Shown piece after piece: positions 6,492 to 13,974 of a stretch of DNA of 14,721 bases (position 1 is the first letter of the stretch; each line of letters opens with the position of its first letter). The notes beneath the pieces are model-generated. The model was not told the DNA's origin. It saw only the letters and a program-made list of their open reading frames with translations, and did no database searches. Source of the DNA: JBFFXF01 sp041569895 (GTDB lineage Bacteria; Planctomycetota; UBA8108; JACQVS01); contig JBFFXF010000181.1 of assembly GCA_041569895.1 (NCBI GenBank), positions 1 through 14,721 of the forward strand. Direction: 5' to 3'. Position numbers and translations under genes: made by a program.

Positions 6492-7379
6492 TTACCCGGA
6501 CTTCTTCTTCCTCTTTTTCGCCGTCTTCTTCTGCGCCGCGCGGGCGCTCGGCGCCATCTTCGGCTTGCGCTTCGCGGTCTTGCCCTCGCCGGCGCCGGCG
6601 GCGGCGCGCTGGACGCTCTGCTTGAGCGCGTCCATGAGATTGAGGACCTCCGCCTCCTCGACGACGGGCGCCGAGACGATCTCCTGACCCTCGACCTTCG
6701 CCTCGATCAGCCTGGTGAGCTTCTCGATGTAGGTGTCGGTGTACTGGGAGTAGTCGAGGTTCTCGCGCGTGGTCGCGTCGACGAGGGTGTTGGTGAGCTT
6801 GAGCTCCTCGGCGGTGAACTTCGGCTCGACCACCTCGTCCTCGAACGACTCCGCGCGCTTCACCTGCGAGTCGTAGCTCAGCGCCGACATGACGATCAGC
6901 TTGCCGAGCGGGCGCAGCAGCACGAGCTGCTCGCGGCCCGAGAGCACCACCTGCGCGATGGCGTAGAGCCCCCGCTCGAGCATCGCCGTGCGCAGCAGCG
7001 AGTACGGCTTCTGTCCGACGGGACCGTCGGGGAGGAGATAGTAGGAGCGACCCTTGTAGTACACCGCGTCGACCTCGTCGGGCGAGATGAAGCCGTCGAT
7101 GGTCACCGACTTGTCGCTCTCGGTGCGCAGCTTGTCGAGCTCGTCGGTGTCGACCTCGACGTACTGGCCCTTGGCGTACTGGTAGCCGGAGACGATCTCA
7201 TCCGAGCTCAGCTCACCGTGGATCGGACAGACCTTGCGGTACTTGATCGGGCTGTGGCAGTCCCGGTGCAGCTGGTTGAGCCTGATCTCCGCGCCGCTCG
7301 CGGTCGCGGTGTAGGCCTTCACCGGAACCGAGACGAGGCTGAGCTTGAGGAAGCCCTTCCAGGTGGATCTCGGCGGCAT
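6492..7379 (-). CDS. ku: Ku, bacterial NHEJ DNA end-binding protein
   Basis: 295 residues, the usual bacterial Ku length. It opens with MPPRSTWKGFLKLSLVSVPVKAY, the conserved Ku N-terminus with the WKGFLKLSLVSVPV strand. It contains NQLHRDCHSPIKYRKVCP (a CxxP zinc-ribbon-like remnant common in bacterial Ku), the bridge-region motif YYLLPDG, and LVLLRPLGKLIVMSAL. The last 30 or so residues are a Lys/Ala-rich tail (KKTAKKRKKKSG), a feature linked in some bacterial Ku proteins to extra DNA binding. Ku forms a ring homodimer on double-strand ends and recruits the ligase. A GGAAGGG ribosome-binding site lies 4 nt before ATG 7379. The ligase gene follows after a 263-bp repeat island. Confidence 0.97.
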   Translation of the reverse strand: MPPRSTWKGFLKLSLVSVPVKAYTATASGAEIRLNQLHRDCHSPIKYRKVCPIHGELSSDEIVSGYQYAKGQYVEVDTDELDKLRTESDKSVTIDGFISPDEVDAVYYKGRSYYLLPDGPVGQKPYSLLRTAMLERGLYAIAQVVLSGREQLVLLRPLGKLIVMSALSYDSQVKRAESFEDEVVEPKFTAEELKLTNTLVDATTRENLDYSQYTDTYIEKLTRLIEAKVEGQEIVSAPVVEEAEVLNLMDALKQSVQRAAAGAGEGKTAKRKPKMAPSARAAQKKTAKKRKKKSG

Positions 7380-7440
7380 GGGGTCCCTTCCGTGAAACGG
7401 GGGATCGGCGCGAACTTACACAATCTCCACAGAGCACAGG

Positions 7441-7470
7441 ATGGTAATCGGCGCGGTTTTCATGGATCAA
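7441..7470 (-). promoter_or_regulatory. Possible sigma70-like promoter for ku
   Basis: On the minus strand TTGATC (7470-7465) and TACCAT (7446-7441) are separated by 18 bp. Each matches its consensus hexamer in 4 of 6 positions. The predicted transcript would start near 7434, leaving a leader of about 55 nt before the ku ATG. The match is modest, but this is the AT-richest stretch of the window and the only divergent region next to ku. Confidence 0.33.
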
Positions 7471-7494
7471 GATAAAGATCTTCCGTCCCACGAC

Positions 7495-7509
7495 TGATAA
7501 TCAATATCA
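7495..7509. promoter_or_regulatory. Fur-box-like palindrome TGATAATCAATATCA
   Basis: Compared with the 7-1-7 Fur consensus TGATAATnATTATCA, 13 of the 14 specified positions match; only the A at 7504 differs. In DNA this GC-rich such a match is unlikely by chance. It overlaps the candidate -10 (7505-7510) of the plus-strand gene at 7521, a position suited to repression, and lies 25 bp upstream of the candidate ku -35. No fur gene is in the window; regulation by Fur or a relative is inference. Confidence 0.5.
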
Positions 7510-7510
7510 T
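7505..7510 (+). promoter_or_regulatory. Candidate -10 (TATCAT) for a leaderless transcript
   Basis: TATCAT matches TATAAT in 5 of 6 positions and ends 10 nt before the ATG at 7521. The gap contains no Shine-Dalgarno sequence. Transcription would start at or just before the start codon, suggesting leaderless translation. No good -35 is visible. Confidence 0.35.
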
Positions 7511-7520
7511 TTACCGGACC

Positions 7521-7913
7521 ATGAAACGCCGCGGATCTCGATCTCGATTGCTGGTGCCGCTCCTCGGGCTGGGAGGCGCGGTCGTGCTCGCGTCGGGAGC
7601 GGTCGTGCTCAGCGGGCCGATCCTTCGGGGATGGCACATCCACACGATCCGCACCGGCAGCGCCGTGGAGGCGAGAGATGCACTGATCGCCCTCACCGAC
7701 GACGGGACGTTCGGCCCGCGCGCCGACGAGCGCATGACCCTGCCGCGAGACGCCGGCGAGCGGCTCGTCGATCTGCTCGAGGACGACGTCGCGTTCAGGG
7801 AGTGGGCGAACGCGGCGCTTCTCGGCAAGGAACCGGGGGCGAGCGCCGTCGGATGGCTGCTCGCCGAGCGGCACCGCTTCCGGCTGGAGAAGCGACGTGC
7901 GTCCGGGCAGTGA
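7521..7913 (+). CDS. Small membrane-anchored hypothetical protein
   Basis: 130 residues: a basic N-terminus (MKRRGSRSR), one hydrophobic helix at about residues 10-33 (LLVPLLGLGGAVVLASGAVV), then about 95 soluble, helix-rich residues. The soluble part includes SAVEARDALIALTDDGTF and ERLVDLLEDDVAFREWANAAL, which could be a short HEAT-like pair but is too brief to call. It is probably anchored with the C-terminus outside. I do not recognise the family. It has no ribosome-binding site, and a Fur-box-like site and a -10-like hexamer sit directly upstream. The next gene begins inside its last codons, so the two are likely expressed together. Confidence 0.65.
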   Translation: MKRRGSRSRLLVPLLGLGGAVVLASGAVVLSGPILRGWHIHTIRTGSAVEARDALIALTDDGTFGPRADERMTLPRDAGERLVDLLEDDVAFREWANAALLGKEPGASAVGWLLAERHRFRLEKRRASGQ

Positions 7914-8235
7914 CGTCGGCGCGAAAAGTCGGAGTCGCCCCAGATCCGGCCGCGGACGGCGACGCGTCGTCGCCGGCGCGTTCGTCACCGCCGCGCTCCT
8001 CGTCGTGTGGTTCTTCGTCGGCTTCGATCCGGAGTTCTACGCGACGCCCGCCGCGACGGGGCTCGATCCGGTCTGCGTCGCGGCGCCGCAGTCGGCGTAC
8101 AGTTTCCGCGTCGTGCGCGGCGGATCCTGGTACCATGGGGCGAACCGGTGCCGCGTCACGGACCGATACTACAATCCCCCGTCCAGCGGCAGCTTGACGA
8201 TCGGCCTGCGGCCGGTCTTCATCCCGCAATGGTGA
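7897..8235 (+). CDS. Membrane-anchored mini FGE-sulfatase-like protein
   Basis: 112 residues from GTG 7897, overlapping the previous gene by 17 bp in another frame. An Arg-rich N-terminus (residues 12-23) precedes one transmembrane helix at about 24-43, then a short outer domain. Residues 70-108 carry the C-terminal signature of the formylglycine-generating-enzyme (SUMF1/FGE-sulfatase) fold: FRVVRGGSWYHGANRCR, then TDRYYNPPSSG, then TIGLRPVF. Full FGE-fold domains are usually over 200 residues, so the N-terminal two thirds of the fold are missing. It may be a decayed remnant captured behind a new membrane anchor, or a genuine small protein. C60 and C85 are the only cysteines. Activation of sulfatases should not be assumed. 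No sulfatase gene is in view. Confidence 0.62.
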   Translation: MRPGSDVGAKSRSRPRSGRGRRRVVAGAFVTAALLVVWFFVGFDPEFYATPAATGLDPVCVAAPQSAYSFRVVRGGSWYHGANRCRVTDRYYNPPSSGSLTIGLRPVFIPQW

Positions 8236-8254
8236 GAGAGACCTCGAGAGGCAC

Positions 8255-8776
8255 GTGAGCGACCGACCGCTCGACATCCGCTTCGGCCACGGCGTTCCCG
8301 AGGGAGACAACCGCGAGCGCCTCGTCTGCGATCACTGCGGATTCATCCACTACGTCAATCCCAAGGTGGTCGTCGGCTCGGTGTGCGAGTGGGAGGACGG
8401 GCGCATCCTGATCTGCCGGCGCTCCATCGAGCCGCGCGAGGGCTTCTGGACGGTGCCGGCGGGCTTTCTCGAGGAGGGGGAGACGACCGAGGAGGGGGCG
8501 TGCCGCGAGGCGAGGGAGGAGGCGCTCGCGGACATCGAGATCGACGCGCTCCTCGGCATCTACAACGTGCCCCACATCAGCCAGGTGCACGTCTTCTACC
8601 GCGCGCGGCTGCGGAGCCCCGACGTGGAGGCCGGCCCGGAGAGCCGGGAGGTGGCGCTCGTCGAGTGGCGCGACGTCCCGTGGGACGACCTCGCCTTCGA
8701 GAGCGTCACGCGCGCCCTGCGGTACTTCGGCGAGATCCGTGACCGGCAGGACTTCGTCCCCTTCCGGTTTCCCTGA
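8255..8776 (+). CDS. NUDIX hydrolase with N-terminal zinc-ribbon-like half site
   Basis: 173 residues from GTG 8255, with GAGAGG 3 nt upstream and only 19 bp after the preceding stop. Residues 25-41 (CDHCG, then HYVNPKVVVG) match the short metal-ribbon lead common in NUDIX proteins of the ADP-ribose/NADH pyrophosphatase type; only two Cys are seen. The Nudix box spans residues 70-92: GFLEEGETTEEGACREAREE. The Gly expected after EEx is Leu (L91), while the catalytic RE and EE acids are all present, so metal-dependent hydrolysis of a nucleoside diphosphate linked to another group is likely. The exact substrate cannot be read from sequence. It lies in the same direction as sdhCAB but 128 bp upstream, with its own intervening promoter candidate. 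Confidence 0.9.
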   Translation: MSDRPLDIRFGHGVPEGDNRERLVCDHCGFIHYVNPKVVVGSVCEWEDGRILICRRSIEPREGFWTVPAGFLEEGETTEEGACREAREEALADIEIDALLGIYNVPHISQVHVFYRARLRSPDVEAGPESREVALVEWRDVPWDDLAFESVTRALRYFGEIRDRQDFVPFRFP

Positions 8777-8811
8777 GCCGCGGGCCGGGCGCGGATCGGC
8801 GGACAGCTCGG

Positions 8812-8841
8812 TTGACTCGCCGTGCGGCGGCGTGTTAAGAA
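8812..8841 (+). promoter_or_regulatory. Possible promoter of the sdhCAB operon
   Basis: TTGACT (8812-8817, 5/6 match to TTGACA) is followed after 18 bp by TAAGAA (8836-8841, weak match to TATAAT), in the 128-bp gap between the NUDIX gene and sdhC. The transcript would carry a leader of about 55 nt. The -35 is good and the -10 poor. Confidence 0.35.
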
Positions 8842-8904
8842 ACTCGCCGTTTCCACGACCGGCGGCGCCCGGACGCGGCGCGACCCGCTCACGGAAGAGC
8901 TCGC

Positions 8905-9588
8905 ATGACCCTGATTCGACACCTCTTCGGCTCCTCGATCGGACTGAAGTACGTGATGGCGGTCACCGGGCTCCTCCTCGTGGTCTACGTCGTCGGCCAC
9001 ATGCTCGGCAACCTGCTGATCTTCGTCGGCCGCGACGCGCTCAACGCGTACGCCGAGACGCTGCAGAGCTCGACGATGCTGCTGTGGACCGCCCGCGTCG
9101 TGCTGCTGGCGGTCTTCGTCGTGCACATCGGCTGCGGCGCGAAGCTCGCCATGTCGAACCGCGATGCGCGTCCGATCCGCTACGCGCACAACGACACCGT
9201 CCAGGCCTCGGTGGCCTCACGCACGATGATCTGGACCGGGCTCGTGGTGCTCGTCTTCGTGGCGTACCACCTGGCTCACTTCACGCTCCACCTGGTCCAC
9301 TACGACGGGTCGTTCGTCGACGCGCAGGGCCGCCATGACGTGTACCGCATGGTGGTCGAGAGCTTCCGGATGCCGCTGGTCTCCGGGCTCTACATCGCGG
9401 CGCAGGTGGTGCTCTGGTTCCACCTGACGCACGGCATCGGAAGTCTCTTCCAGAGCCTCGGGCTCCGCAGCAGCAGGAGCCAGAGGCTGATCCGCAACGC
9501 GGGCCGGGCGATCGCGGCGGCCGTGCTCATCGGCAACGTCGCCATGCCGGTCGCGGCGTTGACGGGGCTTTTGGAGGCGTCGCCGTGA
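8905..9588 (+). CDS. sdhC: Succinate dehydrogenase cytochrome b subunit
   Basis: 227 residues with five predicted transmembrane helices at about 15-40, 60-82, 107-132, 158-180 and 200-222. This is the single-polypeptide, five-helix diheme cytochrome b558 type found in Bacillus, Bacteroidetes, epsilonproteobacteria and many others, not the two-subunit SdhC/SdhD type. Candidate heme-ligand histidines lie in the membrane: H32 (GHMLGN), H74 (VVHIG), H122 (AYHLAH) and H173 (WFHLTHG). It anchors the SdhAB dimer and passes electrons to quinone. GGAAGAG lies 5 nt before ATG 8905. No sdhD follows, which is normal for this class. An 87-bp spacer with GGGGAC repeats separates it from sdhA. Confidence 0.95.
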   Translation: MTLIRHLFGSSIGLKYVMAVTGLLLVVYVVGHMLGNLLIFVGRDALNAYAETLQSSTMLLWTARVVLLAVFVVHIGCGAKLAMSNRDARPIRYAHNDTVQASVASRTMIWTGLVVLVFVAYHLAHFTLHLVHYDGSFVDAQGRHDVYRMVVESFRMPLVSGLYIAAQVVLWFHLTHGIGSLFQSLGLRSSRSQRLIRNAGRAIAAAVLIGNVAMPVAALTGLLEASP

Positions 9589-9644
9589 TCATGAGTGCTC
9601 ACTGTCCTGGACCCACAGGTGCACGTTCCCGGGACCTGAGAAGC
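9589..9644. other. sdhC-sdhA spacer, possible fragment of a dispersed element
   Basis: This interrupts the operon ahead of the hexamer array. It contains AGTG/CACT arms around CT, CAGGT (9616-9620) and ACCTG (9634-9638) as inverted arms, and a TCCCGGGA palindrome between them. It carries no ORF of note. Its structure looks unlike a normal intra-operon gap, and it could be the end of a dispersed repeat, but only one copy is in the window. Confidence 0.4.
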
Positions 9645-9674
9645 GGGTACGGGGACGGGGACGGGGACGGGGAC
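9645..9674 (+). repeat. GGGTAC + four GGGGAC hexamers directly before sdhA
   Basis: Five hexamers (one GGGTAC variant, then GGGGAC x4) end one base before the sdhA ATG (9676). They are the reverse complement of the GTCCCC tracts at 1121 and 6233, in the same orientation relative to the downstream gene as at the ligase. The second-to-last GGGGA lies 8 nt from the ATG, so the repeat itself probably serves as the ribosome-binding site. Confidence 0.93.
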
Positions 9675-9675
9675 G

Positions 9676-11597
<1,922 letters not shown>

Positions 11598-11598
<1 letters not shown>

Positions 11599-12350
11599 TG
11601 GACCTCACGCTGCACGTGTGGAGACAGCCCGCGCCCGACCGTCCGGGTCGCATGGTCACCTATCGCGCCGAGGGGATCAGCCCGAACTCCTCGTTCCTCG
11701 AGATGCTCGACCTGGTCAACGAGGGGCTGATCGCCCGGGGCGAGGAGCCGATCGCCTTCGATCACGACTGCCGCGAGGGGATCTGCGGCACGTGCTCGCT
11801 GATGATCAACGGCGTGGCGCACGGGCCCGAGGCCGGCACCACCGCGTGTCAGTTGCACATGCGCAGCTTCAGGGACGGCGACGAGATCACCGTCGAGCCC
11901 TGGCGCGCGAAGCCGTTTCCGGTGATCCGTGACCTGGTCGTCGATCGCAGCGCCTTCGATCGCATCATGGAGGCCGGCGGCTTCGTCTCCGTCAACACCG
12001 GCGGCGCCCCGGACGCCAACGCCCTGCCGATTCCGAAGGAGGCCGCCGACAGGGCGATGGACGCGGCCGCGTGCATCGGCTGCGGCGCTTGCGTCGCTTC
12101 CTGCAAGAACGCGTCCGCGATGCTCTACGTCGCGGCCAAGGTCTCCCACCTCGCGTTGCTGCCGCAGGGCGAGCCCGAGAGGGGGCGTCGGGTCGCCGCG
12201 ATGGTGCGCCAGATGGACATCGAGGGCTTCGGGAACTGCACCAACCAGTACGAGTGCGAGGCGGTCTGCCCGAAGGAGATCAGCGTCGAGTTCATCGCGA
12301 AGATGAACCGCGAGTACATGCGGGCAATGCTGACCGGCGCGGGCGGGTGA
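11598..12350 (+). CDS. sdhB: Succinate dehydrogenase iron-sulfur subunit
   Basis: 250 residues. The [2Fe-2S] cluster ligands are C58, C63, C66 and C84 (CREGICGTC, then TTAC). The [4Fe-4S] set begins at C159, C162 and C165 (CIGCGACVASC). C169, C214, C220 and C224 (CTNQYEC, then VCPKEI) complete the 4Fe and 3Fe sites. All expected cysteines are present, so the electron chain from the flavin in SdhA to the quinone site is intact. ATG 11598 shares its A with the sdhA stop, so no separate ribosome-binding site is needed. The gene ends in a repeat island and faces the convergent aminotransferase gene; no hairpin-plus-T-run terminator is visible. Confidence 0.97.
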
Positions 12351-12355
12351 TCGGC

Positions 12356-12444
12356 GTCGAATCGGAGTCGGAATCGGAATCGGACTCGGTCATCGGACTC
12401 GGAGTCGGACTCGGTCTCGGAATCGGTGTCGGTGTCGGTGTCGG
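12356..12444 (+). repeat. CGGAATC/CGGACTC tract (module C, copy 3)
   Basis: Mostly 6-bp CGGAAT, CGGACT and CGGAGT units with TCATCGG interruptions, as at 1284-1368. It ends in three GGTGTC hexamers at 12425-12442. It lies between the convergent sdhB and aminotransferase stop codons, starting 6 bp after sdhB. Confidence 0.9.
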
Positions 12445-12447
12445 ATC

Positions 12448-12473
12448 GAGGACGAGGACGAGGACGAGGACGA
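12448..12473 (+). repeat. GAGGAC hexamer array
   Basis: Four GAGGAC units plus a partial unit, joined to the CGGAATC tract by GGATCGAG, the same junction type seen in altered form at 6461-6479 (GATCGAGCACGAG). It ends about 20 bp from the aminotransferase stop. Confidence 0.88.
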
Positions 12474-12494
12474 GAAGGAGTACGAACCGACGCC

Positions 12495-13805
12495 TCAAGC
12501 AATCTCGCCCAACGCCTCGAGCAGCGCGTCGACCTCCTCCTCCGTGTTGTAGTGCAGGAGCCCGATCCGCACCATCCCCTCGGGCTCGAGGTCGAGCGTC
12601 TCGGTCACCGGCAGCGCGTAGAAGTTGCCGTGCCAGACGAACATCCCCCGCGCGGCGAGGTGGCGGGCGATGTCGATCGGGCGCGCGGTCCGGTGCGTCA
12701 CCGAGACCGTCGGCACGCGCTCGGCGAGCCGGTCGAGGTCCCGGATGCCGAGCACGGTGTAGGCCGGCAGCTCCCGGAGGCCGCTCAGCAGCCGCGCCGC
12801 CAGGGAACGCTCGTGCTCGCCGATCACCAGAAACGCCGCGCGCAGTGACGCCCGGCGGGCGTCCGGGCCGTCGCCGATCGAGTCGTCGACCGAGCGGCCG
12901 ATCGACTCGAGGTAGTCGACCGCCGCGCCGGCGCCGACGATCCCCTCGTGGTTCTGGGTCCCGGTCATCCACCGGAACGGCAGGTCGTCGGTCGCGACGC
13001 GCAGCTTGTCGACCGGCAGGCGCGCGAGGCGTTCCCGGCGGCCCCAGAGCACGGCGACGTGGGGTCCGAAGAACTTGTACGCCGAGCACACCAGGTAATC
13101 GCAGTCCCACTCGACGACGTCGATCAGCCCGTGCGGCGCGTAGTGGACCGCGTCGACGAAGACCTCCGCGCCGACACGTCGCGCCAGCTCCGAGACGCGC
13201 CGGATCGGCTGGATGGTGCCGACGGCGTTCGATGCGGCGCTGACGGCGATCAGGCGGGTGCGCTCGTCGACGACCGTCTCGAGGGCCTCGAGGTCGAGCG
13301 TGCAGTCGGCGGCCCGCATCGGCGCCCAGCGGAAGGTCGCCCCCGCATCGCGCGCGGCGATCTCCCAGGGAGACGCGTTCGCATCGTGCTCCAGCCGCGT
13401 GGCGACGACCCCATCGCCCGGTCCCCAGGTCCGGGAGAGCGCCCGGCTGGCCCAGAACGTCAGCGTCGTCATGTTGGGGCCGAAGGCGACGGTGTCCGGC
13501 GAGGGCGAGCCGAGAAGGTCGGCGAGCGCCGCCCGGGCGTCGTCGAGGAGGGCGTCGCTCTCCAGGCTGGTGTCGAAGACGCCGTGGGAGTTCGCGTTCG
13601 TCTCGGCGAGGTAGCGCGACACCGCCTGGATGACGCGATCCGGGACCTGGCTCCCCGCCGGCCCGTCCAGAAAGACGGCCTGACGGCCGCCGGCGCGACG
13701 CCGCAGTCCCGGGAACTGGGCCCGGCAGGCCGCGACGTCGAGGGGACGAGGTGGTGCGGCCGGCTCTCCGGCCCGCTGGCTGTTCCGGTCTCGTGAGGTT
13801 TGCAT
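12495..13805 (-). CDS. Class V PLP aminotransferase, cysteine-desulfurase-like (VC1184 type) without the catalytic cysteine
   Basis: 436 residues from ATG 13805, with GGAG 6 nt upstream; an in-frame ATG at 13817 lacks a good site. The open frame continues further upstream into antisense of the next gene, but that part has no family similarity. Fold-type I features are D218-x-x-H221 (VFVDAVHYAPHG, PLP ring contact) and the Schiff-base lysine K244 in CSAYKFFGPHVAVLWGR, with FLDGPAGSQVP near the N-terminus and FRWMTGTQNHEGIVG in the middle. This matches the cysteine-desulfurase-like VC1184 subfamily. Where SufS carries its catalytic Cys (RxGxxCAxP), this protein reads GMFVWHGNFYALPV, so a sulfur-mobilising role is unlikely. 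Substrate unknown. Palindromes lie just upstream of the start. Confidence 0.9.
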   Translation of the reverse strand: MQTSRDRNSQRAGEPAAPPRPLDVAACRAQFPGLRRRAGGRQAVFLDGPAGSQVPDRVIQAVSRYLAETNANSHGVFDTSLESDALLDDARAALADLLGSPSPDTVAFGPNMTTLTFWASRALSRTWGPGDGVVATRLEHDANASPWEIAARDAGATFRWAPMRAADCTLDLEALETVVDERTRLIAVSAASNAVGTIQPIRRVSELARRVGAEVFVDAVHYAPHGLIDVVEWDCDYLVCSAYKFFGPHVAVLWGRRERLARLPVDKLRVATDDLPFRWMTGTQNHEGIVGAGAAVDYLESIGRSVDDSIGDGPDARRASLRAAFLVIGEHERSLAARLLSGLRELPAYTVLGIRDLDRLAERVPTVSVTHRTARPIDIARHLAARGMFVWHGNFYALPVTETLDLEPEGMVRIGLLHYNTEEEVDALLEALGEIA

Positions 13806-13832
13806 CCGGTGCTCCATACCCGGTACAATCCA

Positions 13833-13848
13833 CGACTCCGCGGAGTCG
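13833..13848. promoter_or_regulatory. Perfect 16-bp palindrome CGACTCCGCGGAGTCG
   Basis: Each 8-bp half is the exact reverse complement of the other. It lies 27 bp upstream of the aminotransferase start, in the divergent intergenic region, and abuts a second inverted repeat. It could be an operator for a dimeric regulator. It also resembles CGGAGTC units from the repeat islands placed head to head, so an origin from decayed repeat is possible. Confidence 0.45.
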
Positions 13849-13862
13849 GGAACCGATTCCCG
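13847..13862. promoter_or_regulatory. Inverted repeat CGGGAA-CCGA-TTCCCG
   Basis: A 6-bp perfect stem with a 4-nt loop, sharing two bases with the preceding palindrome. It lies 41-57 bp upstream of the aminotransferase start and about 112 bp before the cysteine-rich gene. A short T-run occurs at 13873-13877, 10 nt away, too far for a standard terminator, so an operator or leader hairpin is favoured. Confidence 0.4.
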
Positions 13863-13974
13863 GAGCAAATCGTTTTTCGCTTCGTACGTCAACGGGTTTT
13901 CCCGGTCGACAGCACGGCGACGGCGCCACGCGGACCGTCCCGGCGGGCTTTTTTGCATCCGAAGGAGGAAATCG

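Noticed and set aside
6219..7475. Plus-strand ORF spanning ku and the repeat island
   Set aside because: Antisense to ku; begins inside hexamer repeats and shows no family similarity.
13936..13956. Terminator-like CCCGGCGGG followed by TTTTTT
   Set aside because: The arms leave a 1-nt loop and no longer stem can be drawn; it lies upstream of the plus-strand gene with no plus-strand gene ending before it.
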